Shown: positions 17,462 to 25,567 of the stretch, in pieces
Numbering within the stretch: position 1 is the first letter of the stretch
Layout: each line of letters opens with the position of its first letter
Assembly: GCA_022447605.1 (NCBI GenBank)
Contig: JAKVBG010000003.1
Span: forward strand, 1-64,000
Reading direction: 5' to 3'
DNA: 64,000 bases
Source of the DNA: Mariniblastus sp.
GTDB lineage: Bacteria > Planctomycetota > Planctomycetia > Pirellulales > Pirellulaceae
Notes under the pieces: model-generated
Seen by the model: the letters and a program-made list of their open reading frames with translations, nothing else
Database searches by the model: none
Told to the model about the DNA's origin: nothing
Position numbers and translations under genes: made by a program

Positions 17462-19587
17462 ATACCTTGTTCTCCATTGAAACCCTTCAGCATGAAAACC
17501 CCCAAAATGGCTTGCCAAAAATGAGACCGATCTTTCTATGGATACCTTTGATTGTCATCGTCCTGACTGGCTGTGCCACGACGAGTCTGTCGGCCCAGCA
17601 GATGCCTCCGTCCTGGACCGACGGAACCACCGAGTCGCGTTTGCGTTCGATCTACGAAGGCAACGATTTTCGGGTACGAGACTTTCCAGCAACGTGGTTG
17701 GAAGATAGCCAGGGGTACTCGGTTCGGCAGCGGGACCCCAAGACAAACCAAATGACAACGATTCATTACGACGTGCGCACGGGTGAACCGGGCAAGACCC
17801 AACCACCCAGCCGCAAGCCCAGTGCTGCCGGACGGCTCGTTTCCGCCGACGGTAAACGGAAACTGGTCATTCAGGATCGCAACCTATGGATTCAAAATCT
17901 TGAAACGGGTGAGCGTACGGCCCTGACAGACCACTCGCCGGATCGGGATATCTCGTTTCGCAATCTTCAATCGAGTGCGGATGGAAACTATGTCGCCGTG
18001 ACGGAAACGGATCGCAGCCAGGTAAAGAGACGGGCGATGCTCGTCCCGAGAGACCCGTCATATCCCGGCGTACGGGAACAACGATTTGCCCGCGTCGGCG
18101 AAGAGATCCCCCGGCTCCGCGTCGGAATCGTGGACCTGGACAGTGAGACACTGACTTGGCTGCCGATCGAATCACCCAAAGAGGGCTACTACCTGGGCCA
18201 GGTCGCCTGGGCCGAAGGCGGCACCCAATTGCTGGTCGAGCGATTGAGCCGGTTTCGTGACGAGCGCGAATTCCTGCTCGCCTCGGTCGATGGCACGATG
18301 AAACAGATTTTTCAGGAATCGGACCCGGCCTGGGTCGTAGCGAGTCAGGCGAAAAATTCTGGGCTGACGTGGGTGGACAGCGGCAGGGCGTTTATCGTCA
18401 TCAGCGAAAAGAACGGCTGGCGACAAGCGCATCTCTATTCGCGAGAGGGTCAGGAAATTGCCCTGCTGACACCAGGGCGATACGACCTCATCGATCGCGC
18501 GGTGGTCGATGAGGCGGGCGGGTGGTACTACTTCTACGCATCGCCAGATAACGCGACCGAAAAACACCTCTACCGTGTTCCGCTCGACGGCACAGGCCCA
18601 CGCGAGCGCGTGACTCCCCAGGACCAACCGGGCACTCACAACTACAATTTTTCACCCGACCGGAAATGGGCCTTTCATACGGTCTCCACCTTCGACACGC
18701 CTCCTGTCACCGAACTGATTGAAGTCGAGGGGCACCGAACTATCAAAGTCCTGGAGACCAATCGGCCTGTCCAGACGAGAGCCCAATCGGTCGTGCACCG
18801 GCCCACCGAGTTCCTGCAGCTCGACATTGGCGATGGCGTGCGGATGGATGCCTGGATGATCAAGCCGAAGGACTTTGATGACACGAAAAAGTATCCCGTC
18901 TTTGTATATGTATACGGCGAACCTCATGCACAAACGGTTCTGAATGAATGGGGAACGAGTCATAGCCAATTTCTAAGAGTCATCGCCGATCTGGGTTACC
19001 TCGTGGTGTCGATCGACAACCGGGGCACGCCTGCCCCCAAAGGGGCCGCCTGGCGCCGCTCGATCGCCGGCAGTCTCGGCCCTCTTTCAACAGAAGATCA
19101 GGCAGCTGCGCTGAAAGAACTGGGGCGCCTGCGGTCTTATGTCGATCTTTCCCGCGTCGGAATTTGGGGCTGGAGTGGCGGTGGTTCGAACACTCTCAAT
19201 GCGATGTTTCGCAAGCCGGATGATTACCATGTTGGCATCGCCGTTGTTCCCAAGCCACAGCCTCATCTTTACAACGCCTGGTTCCAAGAAATCTATATGA
19301 AAACCAGAAAGGTGAATCCGGAAGGTTATAAACAATCGGCGCCCATCCATTTTGCCGAGGGACTCCAGGGTAAACTGTTGATGGTGACCGGTTCGGGAGA
19401 GACCAACACCCATATTCAAATCATCGAAGGACTCGTCGACCGTCTGATCGAACTGGGCAAGCCGTTCGACTACATGGTCTATCCGAATCGAAATCACGGC
19501 CTGCGCGAGGGACCGGGGACGGTGGTGCATGTCCGAATGCTGATTACAAGATACCTGCTGGAAAACCTCCCTCCCGGGCCGAGGTAA
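17458..19587 (+). CDS. Dipeptidyl-peptidase-IV-like S9 peptidase
   Basis: 709 residues: an N-terminal DPP4-type propeller region (LVIQDRNLWIQNLETGERTAL, DISFRNLQSSADGNYVAVTETD) followed by an alpha/beta hydrolase from about 470. Ser573 is in GWSGGG and His680 in NRNHGL. The position of the usual catalytic aspartate (GTADDNVH in DPP4) reads GSGETNTH with Glu648, so the triad acid may be changed. The ATG overlaps the permease stop and has AAGGCGG upstream. A second ATG at 17521 gives a neater signal with a lipobox-like VLTGC; which start is used decides whether it is a lipoprotein. It probably acts outside the cytoplasmic membrane. Confidence 0.88.
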   Translation: MNTLFSIETLQHENPQNGLPKMRPIFLWIPLIVIVLTGCATTSLSAQQMPPSWTDGTTESRLRSIYEGNDFRVRDFPATWLEDSQGYSVRQRDPKTNQMTTIHYDVRTGEPGKTQPPSRKPSAAGRLVSADGKRKLVIQDRNLWIQNLETGERTALTDHSPDRDISFRNLQSSADGNYVAVTETDRSQVKRRAMLVPRDPSYPGVREQRFARVGEEIPRLRVGIVDLDSETLTWLPIESPKEGYYLGQVAWAEGGTQLLVERLSRFRDEREFLLASVDGTMKQIFQESDPAWVVASQAKNSGLTWVDSGRAFIVISEKNGWRQAHLYSREGQEIALLTPGRYDLIDRAVVDEAGGWYYFYASPDNATEKHLYRVPLDGTGPRERVTPQDQPGTHNYNFSPDRKWAFHTVSTFDTPPVTELIEVEGHRTIKVLETNRPVQTRAQSVVHRPTEFLQLDIGDGVRMDAWMIKPKDFDDTKKYPVFVYVYGEPHAQTVLNEWGTSHSQFLRVIADLGYLVVSIDNRGTPAPKGAAWRRSIAGSLGPLSTEDQAAALKELGRLRSYVDLSRVGIWGWSGGGSNTLNAMFRKPDDYHVGIAVVPKPQPHLYNAWFQEIYMKTRKVNPEGYKQSAPIHFAEGLQGKLLMVTGSGETNTHIQIIEGLVDRLIELGKPFDYMVYPNRNHGLREGPGTVVHVRMLITRYLLENLPPGPR

Positions 19588-19750
19588 GGTTCCTCTTCCG
19601 CCCTATCCCTATAAGACGAAATTCAGTCCGCGCCGCGATTTCAGAATTCCGATGGGAATCAAGCGAGCAACAAAGAACGCCCAAGCGCTTGCCCGATGCG
19701 CGGTCCAAGCCGATGCGCCCCCTCGCAGGAACCATCGAAGCAAAGACCCT

Positions 19751-19778
19751 TTGTTTCCCCCTGCTCGAACGTTACAGT
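19751..19778 (+). promoter_or_regulatory. Possible sigma70-type promoter
   Basis: TTGTTT at 19751-19756 and TACAGT at 19773-19778 are separated by 16 bases, about 30 bases ahead of the ribosome site of the Tat-signal TIM-barrel gene. The match is moderate. Confidence 0.35.
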
Positions 19779-19809
19779 AGAAGTGTCATCTAACAAGGAG
19801 CCGACTTCC

Positions 19810-20703
19810 ATGCAACGACGTGATTTTCTCAAGACCACCGCAGGGGCAGGTGCCCTCGCCCTCACGGCATCGCTGGCTCGCCCCGTCATGGCGATCTCCA
19901 GCAACACAAAATACAAAGAGACGATTGGCCTTCAACTCTGGACCGTTCGAAATCAATTGAAGCAGGACAAGCAGGCCACTCTACAGGCAATCGCGGATGC
20001 CGGCTATCGACAGGTGGAATTTGGGGATGTTGGCCAGGGCCTGGAACTGGAGCCGATCTGCAAAGATCTGGGCCTGAAAATGACCTCTTCCTTCATCAAC
20101 TGGCAGTCCATCTGCAACCCGCAAAACAAGAAGGCCCCTTCGCTTGAATTGCTGATCGAGGATGCCAAGAAACTGGGGCTGAAGCACCTCGTCTTCGGCT
20201 ACATCGCCAAGAACTATCGTCAAAAGGCCGATCAATACCGCACCTACATTGAACGTTCCAATCAATTTGGAGAGATGTGCAAACAGGCCAATCTTCAATT
20301 GTGTTATCACAATCACGCCTTTGAATTCGAACCACTGGAAGGTGAAAAAACAGGGTTTGACCTCTTCATCGAGGGATTCGATCCTGAAAACTGCAAGTTT
20401 GAATTGGATGTCTTTTGGGCCAAGATCGGCGGCTGGGATCCTTACCAGACTCTGCAGCGACTGGACGGTCGTGTTTCCCAGGTTCACCTAAAAGATCTCA
20501 AGGCGGGAGCCAAGGTCTGCTATGACGAGGGACAGGTTCCTCATGATGCCTTTCAGGAACTGGGTAACGGCACCATCGACATGGCGAAAGTGATGAAGAT
20601 ATCAGAGGCGATCGGTGTGGAACAATGCCACGTCGAACAGGATCAGTCCCCCGATCCGCTCAAGAGCATAGGTCAAAGTATCGGCTATCTCGACCGGCTA
20701 TAA
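19810..20703 (+). CDS. Tat-exported TIM-barrel sugar phosphate isomerase/epimerase-like protein
   Basis: 297 residues. A Tat signal (MQRRDFLKTTAGAGALALTASLARPVMA, with R-R-D-F-L-K) precedes an AP-endonuclease-2-like TIM barrel: IGLQLWTVRNQL, ADAGYRQVEFGD, LCYHNHAFEFEP, FELDVFWAKIGGWDP, VSQVHLKDLKAG and ELGNGTIDMAKV. The H-N-H, E-x-D and H-x-K-D clusters fit the metal site of xylose-isomerase-like epimerases. AAGGAG stands before ATG 19810. The sugar substrate is unknown; such exported copies are common in planctomycetes. The stop TAA overlaps the next gene's ATG. Confidence 0.9.
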   Translation: MQRRDFLKTTAGAGALALTASLARPVMAISSNTKYKETIGLQLWTVRNQLKQDKQATLQAIADAGYRQVEFGDVGQGLELEPICKDLGLKMTSSFINWQSICNPQNKKAPSLELLIEDAKKLGLKHLVFGYIAKNYRQKADQYRTYIERSNQFGEMCKQANLQLCYHNHAFEFEPLEGEKTGFDLFIEGFDPENCKFELDVFWAKIGGWDPYQTLQRLDGRVSQVHLKDLKAGAKVCYDEGQVPHDAFQELGNGTIDMAKVMKISEAIGVEQCHVEQDQSPDPLKSIGQSIGYLDRL

Positions 20704-20987
20704 TGAGAGTGAAAGAATTCATCTGCCATACACTTAACGCCTTACTCGGTGGCATTGCCGGTGGTGCGCTGGGGGTCGGGATCGCTTGGGGCATCTGTCA
20801 GCTTTGGCTGGCACTCGACATCTGGCCGTTTGATTCGTCCAGTTGGCGTGGGCCGGGCGTGCCGATCCCAGCATATGCTGCGATGGTCGCATGCATTCTG
20901 TTTCTCGTCTGCCCGCTCTATTTGGGAAAATTAGGCGTAAAGTCAGCCGTCCAACGCCGATGGCCTTTTCATAAAAAAACCGGTTAG
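20703..20987 (+). CDS. Small glycine-zipper membrane protein
   Basis: 94 residues; ATG overlaps the upstream stop by one base (TAATG), so translation is probably coupled. The first helix is rich in GG pairs (NALLGGIAGGALGVGIAWGI) and a second helix is AYAAMVACILFLVCPLYL. It ends with a basic tail. No family recognised. Two other small membrane proteins with similar glycine-rich first helices lie at 21282-21527 and 21978-22202. Confidence 0.65.
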   Translation: MRVKEFICHTLNALLGGIAGGALGVGIAWGICQLWLALDIWPFDSSSWRGPGVPIPAYAAMVACILFLVCPLYLGKLGVKSAVQRRWPFHKKTG

Positions 20988-21098
20988 GTGCTTCAGCCCC
21001 ACTTTGCCACGAAATGTCGAGAATCATCGTTTGAAATCTCAATCGGACACTCGACAAACGGCAAGAAAACACGATAATCACGAGTCCAAATCACACAT

Positions 21099-21183
21099 GC
21101 GGGTGTGGCGGAATTGGCAGACGCGCTAGATTCAGGTTCTAGTGTCCTTTACGGACGTGGAGGTTCAAATCCTCTCACCCGCA
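21099..21183 (+). tRNA. tRNA-Leu (CAG anticodon)
   Basis: The acceptor stem GCGGGTG (21099-21105) pairs with CACCCGC before discriminator A at 21183. The D-arm is TGGCGGAATTGGCAGACG, the anticodon stem CTAGA/TCTAG holds the loop TTCAGGT with anticodon CAG, and a long variable arm is present, as class II tRNAs require. The T-arm GAGGTTCAAATCCTC is intact. CCA is not encoded. Confidence 0.97.
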
Positions 21184-21194
21184 CTTCAAAAACA

Positions 21195-21230
21195 GGGGTT
21201 TCCGATCAGACGATTGGAAGCCCCTTTTTT
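21195..21230 (+). terminator. Intrinsic terminator after tRNA-Leu
   Basis: GGGGTTTCC at 21195-21203 pairs with GGAAGCCCC at 21216-21224 (one G-T wobble) across a 12-base loop, followed directly by six T residues. It is 12 bases after the tRNA end. Confidence 0.85.
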
Positions 21231-21281
21231 CATGCCAGAAAAAAACTCCCCAGTAGACCCCGCAAATCACGACGGTCGAAA

Positions 21282-21527
21282 TCAGAGCGCTGCATCCCCT
21301 TCATCCACGGGATCGAACACCAGGAGCTTAACGAGTTGGTACCCCATCACCGTGCCGAAGGTACCCAGGAGCAGGGCGTGAAATCCAAGTAGAAACAGAA
21401 GTATCAGATGACCGACGATGGAATACGCCATACCCGCGGTGAAGAAACAGGAAGTAAGCGGAAGGGACAGCAGAACACCGGCAATCCCACCGACCGCACC
21501 GGCCAGATAAGCAAACCATTTGTGCAT
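21282..21527 (-). CDS. Small hydrophobic membrane protein
   Basis: 81 residues with two or three hydrophobic helices (FAYLAGAVGGIAGVLLSLPL, MAYSIVGHLILLFLLGFHALLLGTFGTVMGY) and an acidic C-terminus (DPVDEGDAAL). GGGAG lies about 9 bases upstream of the ATG. The glycine-rich first helix resembles that of the neighbour at 20703-20987. It is convergent with tRNA-Leu. No family recognised. Confidence 0.65.
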   Translation of the reverse strand: MHKWFAYLAGAVGGIAGVLLSLPLTSCFFTAGMAYSIVGHLILLFLLGFHALLLGTFGTVMGYQLVKLLVFDPVDEGDAAL

Positions 21528-21706
21528 CTCAAAATCTCCCGGAACAACTGGGTTGAATTGGCTGTTTTTTAAGCACTACCCTCCGTGCGACCGTTGCCCG
21601 ATCAACGTGCCACAAAAAATGCAAAAACTTTTCCCAGGTGAGATCAACGAGGCGAAAATGTGGGGAAAACCAATCAAGCGGTCCGTCACAGTCAGCTCAC
21701 ACGTCT

Positions 21707-21808
21707 TTATAGGGTGAGTTGCCCGAAGATAAACGCCCAGGCAAGGATAATCACAATCACCAACATGCAACCAAGCCCGAGCGGGTTCGATTTTCGCTTG
21801 CTCACCAT
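21707..21808 (-). CDS. Possible 33-residue single-helix membrane microprotein
   Basis: The frame starts at ATG 21808 with GAGGT six bases upstream. The product has a basic N-terminus (MVSKRKSNPLG) and one hydrophobic helix (CMLVIVIILAWAFIFG). The arrangement is typical for a small membrane protein, but such a short frame could arise by chance. Confidence 0.4.
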   Translation of the reverse strand: MVSKRKSNPLGLGCMLVIVIILAWAFIFGQLTL

Positions 21809-21977
21809 GAATACCTCGATACAAAGAGACATTGAACAGAGTAAAAAGAGACGCGGCTGATCGGTTATTCGTACGTCGCCCCCGGATCTTGGTAAAAAAG
21901 CGGGGTGCTGAGTCCCCAAAAAAAGGACGTTTTCCCTGGCTGGCGGGAACGCTCCGATGAAGGAGAACGGGTGGTCC

Positions 21978-22202
21978 TTAATCGGCATCGACGGGAGGAC
22001 GCACCGGGAACCATCGCCGGGTAAGCCAGGCGCCGCCCAACCCGCCACCGGCCAGGCCGACCGCGTAACTGACCATCACGGCCAGTTCGCTCTGCCAGAG
22101 CAGCCCTGCCAGGGCGCCAACCAGTCCACCCAGCAGGCATCCCGCGCCGAAACCGACAATCTCCCGGATCGACTGCGCCTTCGATTTTTTAGTCGTGGTC
22201 AT
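21978..22202 (-). CDS. Small glycine-zipper membrane protein
   Basis: 74 residues. A basic N-terminus (MTTTKKSKAQSIREI) precedes two helices with repeated small residues (GFGAGCLLGGLVGALAGLLW and VSYAVGLAGGGLGGAWL). The ribosome site is weak. The product resembles AtpI/Gly-zipper-like small membrane proteins in layout. No family recognised. Confidence 0.55.
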   Translation of the reverse strand: MTTTKKSKAQSIREIVGFGAGCLLGGLVGALAGLLWQSELAVMVSYAVGLAGGGLGGAWLTRRWFPVRPPVDAD

Positions 22203-22336
22203 CTTTTGATTTTAACGATGACCTTGATCATCGACCAGAATCATGGAACCCGTATCCGAAAATCGTGTCGCATCTCGGTGCTTGAGGTCGTCCGAGAGTC
22301 TGCTACGCTGACATATCGTAAAACGTTGGCTCTTGT

Positions 22337-22371
22337 GGCCCATCTGGCCCATCTGGCTCATCCGGCCCAGT
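22337..22371 (+). repeat. 9-base tandem repeat, nearly four copies
   Basis: Units TGGCCCATC, TGGCCCATC, TGGCTCATC and a partial CGGCCCA stand in the leader about 45 bases ahead of the gene at 22414. Confidence 0.8.
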
Positions 22372-22413
22372 GGATCAACGTGGAGAGAGACCCTGCGGAA
22401 CCAGGAACCGACC

Positions 22414-22779
22414 ATGGAACAAGCATCGACCATCGAAGCCACCTTGCAAACGTATGGAGAGGCTCTGTACCAATCCAACCCGGACAAGATCCGACAGGCC
22501 TTTCACCCCACCGCCAAGATCACCGGTTATCTCGAGGGCCAGCTGGGCGAATTCACGGTCGACCAACTGGCTGAGATGGTCGAAAAACAGGTCCCCTCCG
22601 ACCAGGAGAAAGACCTGCCCCGGCTGTTTGAAATCCTCTCGACTCACCAATCGGGTCAGACGGCCATGGCCGTCGTGCGCGACCAGTTTATGGGCATGAC
22701 GTTTCTGGACACGCTCTCGCTGCTGGAGGTCGATGGCCAGTGGGTCATCTACAACAAGCTGTTCCATGTCGAAGGTTGA
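22414..22779 (+). CDS. Putative lumazine-binding / NTF2-like small protein
   Basis: 121 residues with an NTF2-like cone fold: TIEATLQTYGEALYQSNPDKIRQAFHPTAKITGYLEGQL, a central helix LAEMVEKQ, and closing strands TFLDTLSLLEVDGQWVIYNKLFHVEG. This matches the layout of the lumazine-binding-like family (PF12893). CAGGA stands ahead of ATG 22414; an upstream frame extension through the 9-base repeat is not believed. Ligand unknown. Confidence 0.78.
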   Translation: MEQASTIEATLQTYGEALYQSNPDKIRQAFHPTAKITGYLEGQLGEFTVDQLAEMVEKQVPSDQEKDLPRLFEILSTHQSGQTAMAVVRDQFMGMTFLDTLSLLEVDGQWVIYNKLFHVEG

Positions 22780-22928
22780 AAGGTCAGGCCCTCGACCGGA
22801 CATTGATTCCACGCGAGTATTTGCAGCCACCACCTGGGAAGTCGGTTGACGCGCTCGCAAGTGGGAGCCTGAAAGCCCCTGGCAGATTGCCAAAGCGTCA
22901 GACCCGATATCGGCAGAGACAGACCGTT

Positions 22929-24557
22929 TCAGAGCTTGCCGGCCGGTGGCGATGGCAAGTACTGTTTCAACATGTCGGCCAGGCCGATCCGGGTAACCGG
23001 CTTGGTCAAGGCACCACTCATTCCAACCGCCCGGTAGCCGGCAATATCCTCGGTCGTGCAATTGGCTGACCAGGCGATGATGGGGGGACAGTCACTGCCG
23101 GCCGTCTGTCGAATCTGCTGGGCCGCCTTGAGGCCGTCGATTTCCGGCATCTGGATGTCCATCAGGATCAGGTCGTACCGGTTCTGGCGGGCAAAGTCGA
23201 TCGCCTCGCGGCCACTGGAGACCAGGTCCACCTGGGCACCCAGTTTTTCCAGCATCAGTGACGCTACTCGGCGATTCACCCGGTTGTCGTCCACCACCAG
23301 CAACTTGGCATCGTAGGACTCGGCCCCAGCTGAGCCTGACTGCCCGGAAAGCTCGGCTGTTTCCGGGCAAGCCTGCAATTCTATTTCAAACCAGAACTCG
23401 GAGCCGGTCCCTGTCGTCTTGGGTTGCATGCCGACCCGGCCACCCATCGCTTCTACCAGTTCCCGGGTAATGCACAAGCCAAGCCCTGTCGAGGCGACCT
23501 GGTTGGTGCCAGGCGCATCCTTGGTCCAGAACTCCTTGAACAGGTTCGGCCGGTCGGCCTCGTCCACTCCGGGCCCTTCATCGTCCACTTGGAAAAGCAG
23601 GCGGAATCGGTCTTCCCGCTTCTCCTTGACCGCCACCGTGACATTGATGTTACCCCGGTCGGAATACTTGATCGCGTTGCTCAGCAGGTTGATCAGCGCC
23701 TTCTGGATCTTGAGCACGTCGCCATCGAGTAATTTTGGCAGGGCCGGATCAAAACGGGTATTCACCGCCAGTTCTTTAACCTTGGCCAACGGCTGCAGCA
23801 GCGCCACTGATTCCGAAACGGAGGCCAGCGGGTCAAACGTACGGGTCAGCAATTCGTCGCCACTCTCTTTCAAGCGTGAAAAATCGAGTACCTGATTGAC
23901 GACATGCAGCAGGTGATCCGAAGAAGCTTTCAAATCCCCGACAATATCTTCGACGTCTTCATCCAGTGGCAGTTCTTCCATGATCTCGATCAAGCCGGTA
24001 ATCCCGGTCAGCGGGGTCCTGAGTTCATGGGTGACGTGGGAAACAAACGTCGACTTGGCGGAGCTGGCCAGCTCGGCTTCGTCGCGCGCCTTGGTTAATT
24101 GCTCGGTGAGACTCTGCAGATCCGTTAGCATGATCGACTGCGTCTGCAGGTGTAAATTGAGATCCAGCTGGGCGTCCGGAATCGAAAAATCAGATATCTT
24201 CGGTTGGTAATTCTCCACGTGCTCGTTCAGCCAGGTCAGCCAGGGCGATGCGGCGACCAAAGCGATCGACCGGCCAGCGTGTTGACCCGGCACCACCTGA
24301 CCCCGCAGGCCGAGTTTCCCGGTCACATCCGAAAAAAGCAGCAATTGCGAGCGATAATCGAGCAGGTTGAGTTGCTCGAGCGTCTTATCCACCCGTGGAC
24401 GGCGCAGATCAAAAACGTCGCGGAAGCGCCTGCCCAGCTGGTCGGTCCCGAGGCGATCGGTCAACGGCTGGCTCAGATAGACAATCTGTTCACCATCATC
24501 GACACCGATCACAAACGGATAAAACAGTTCGCACTGTTCAGGGGTCACCTGGATCAC
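22929..24557 (-). CDS. H-NOX-associated (HNOBA-type) hybrid histidine kinase
   Basis: 542 residues. The N-terminal domain (1-115; CELFYPFVIGVDDGEQIVYLSQ) fits the HNOBA sensor that partners H-NOX proteins. A coiled coil lies at about 135-165, with a HisKA domain (phospho-accepting His177 in THELRTPL), an HATPase domain (LINLLSNAIKYSD, DDEGPGV, STGLGLCI) and a receiver domain (VVDDNRVN; phospho-acceptor Asp467 in LMDIQMP; Lys in TKPV). GTG 24557 is taken as start: it overlaps the H-NOX stop as GTGA and has a G-rich ribosome site; a TTG eight codons earlier is the alternative. The output partner is not encoded here. Confidence 0.92.
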   Translation of the reverse strand: MIQVTPEQCELFYPFVIGVDDGEQIVYLSQPLTDRLGTDQLGRRFRDVFDLRRPRVDKTLEQLNLLDYRSQLLLFSDVTGKLGLRGQVVPGQHAGRSIALVAASPWLTWLNEHVENYQPKISDFSIPDAQLDLNLHLQTQSIMLTDLQSLTEQLTKARDEAELASSAKSTFVSHVTHELRTPLTGITGLIEIMEELPLDEDVEDIVGDLKASSDHLLHVVNQVLDFSRLKESGDELLTRTFDPLASVSESVALLQPLAKVKELAVNTRFDPALPKLLDGDVLKIQKALINLLSNAIKYSDRGNINVTVAVKEKREDRFRLLFQVDDEGPGVDEADRPNLFKEFWTKDAPGTNQVASTGLGLCITRELVEAMGGRVGMQPKTTGTGSEFWFEIELQACPETAELSGQSGSAGAESYDAKLLVVDDNRVNRRVASLMLEKLGAQVDLVSSGREAIDFARQNRYDLILMDIQMPEIDGLKAAQQIRQTAGSDCPPIIAWSANCTTEDIAGYRAVGMSGALTKPVTRIGLADMLKQYLPSPPAGKL

Positions 24558-25111
24558 GGGCTGCCCCCCGTTTCCAGGCAAAACTTCGTGTGCTGTCCCT
24601 GATCATTCAGCTCTTCGGCAACTACGGTAATCACGAGTTCCGTATCGAAGTGTTGGGCCAGGCCTTTCAACAGGCCAATCACAAACGGCGTGAGTCCCTG
24701 CCGACTGCTGCGGTAGTGCAGCAAGTGGGTACCATCTTCGCTTGTTTCCAGCTGAAAAGAGGGAGCATCGTAACCCTGAAACGTACTCGATATCCGGTCG
24801 TGAAGCTTGTTCAGGTTTCCCAGGAACTCCCAGATTTCATCGCCGAAACTATCAAGAATATTGCCGTAATGCTTGACCGCCGTATCGAGCACCCAGAACT
24901 GTCCAAACACATCGAGGCACTCAGCCTGTGAGATATCAAGCACCTTCGAAGCCGCCGCGACCAGCTGTAGCACGATCGCGTCGTCATAACTCTGCATCGC
25001 CAGAAAGGCATCATCGCCCACACCCGATTCGCTGCGGATCTGCTCCCAAACCTGAGGACCGTGATGGGTCAGGACCATATCCCGAATTGCTCTGTGAACC
25101 AAACCGTACAT
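24554..25111 (-). CDS. H-NOX haem nitric oxide sensor
   Basis: 185 residues, the normal length for a stand-alone H-NOX. The proximal haem ligand His104 is in NLNKLHDRI, Pro117 in APSF is the conserved haem-distorting proline, and Y133-x-S135-x-R137 is the propionate-binding motif. The residue five after that arginine, a tyrosine in the O2-binding Thermoanaerobacter protein, is Pro142 here, which suggests NO selectivity; this is inference. It overlaps the kinase by four bases (GTGA), so NO-bound H-NOX probably controls the kinase directly. Cytoplasmic. Confidence 0.93.
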   Translation of the reverse strand: MYGLVHRAIRDMVLTHHGPQVWEQIRSESGVGDDAFLAMQSYDDAIVLQLVAAASKVLDISQAECLDVFGQFWVLDTAVKHYGNILDSFGDEIWEFLGNLNKLHDRISSTFQGYDAPSFQLETSEDGTHLLHYRSSRQGLTPFVIGLLKGLAQHFDTELVITVVAEELNDQGQHTKFCLETGGSP

Positions 25112-25208
25112 GGCGACGTTTCACCTATTCCACAGGGTCGAGAGAATATCGTCGGAACGCCTGATCTCTTTGGCGGCAGGCGGCTCGATCGGAGCGTTGC
25201 TGCATACC

Positions 25209-25231
25209 CGCGACGGAACCGGACCGTCGCG
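25209..25231. promoter_or_regulatory. Perfect 8-bp inverted repeat upstream of H-NOX
   Basis: CGCGACGG, a 7-base spacer, then CCGTCGCG. It lies about 98 bases before the H-NOX start codon. It could be an operator for a dimeric regulator or a leader hairpin. There is no T-run after it on the minus strand, so a terminator is less likely. Confidence 0.5.
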
Positions 25232-25334
25232 AAAACACTATTTCCAATGATCATGCTATCCAATGCTTTTCACCTAAAAAAGTATAGGCCTTGCCTGGAG
25301 ACCGTAACGCTGGGAATCTCAAGAAACCTGAAAA

Positions 25335-25352
25335 CAACCCATGCGTGGGTTG
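25335..25352. repeat. 7-bp hairpin with TGCG loop
   Basis: CAACCCA-TGCG-TGGGTTG in the H-NOX/GT2 gap, followed on the plus strand by a run of G. No T-run, so role unknown. Confidence 0.5.
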
Positions 25353-25567
25353 GGGGGGAATCCTGCAGCGGTGGGGGCGGAGCGTGACAGAAACCGCGCG
25401 GTGGACCGACAAATGGGCACCCGAAATCGTGGTGGCGGCACTCCCATGCGTCGACTTCTGTGGGAAAATACGGTCGCCAAACCAGTGCAAGGCTATCCTT
25501 CGCCTGCCAAACAGGCGATCCTAGAGGTTTCACCTGCCTGGCTCGTCCGTCCTGTTGTTGCGGTTTC

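Larger units (their letters stand above)
25112..25567. other. 456-base divergent intergenic region with two inverted repeats
   Basis: It separates the H-NOX and GT2 genes. It holds the inverted repeats at 25209-25231 and 25335-25352. On the minus strand TTGGAT and TAGTGT lie 17 bases apart near 25230-25260, a weak promoter candidate for H-NOX. Frames reading through the region lack a credible start or family features. Confidence 0.6.

Noticed and set aside
21105..21230. Integration site at the tRNA-Leu 3' end
   Set aside because: No direct repeat of the tRNA end and no integrase were seen in the neighbourhood.
25460..25567. N-terminal 36-codon extension of the GT2 frame
   Set aside because: It would precede the first membrane helix with charged, non-conserved residues; ATG 25568 gives a normal membrane start.
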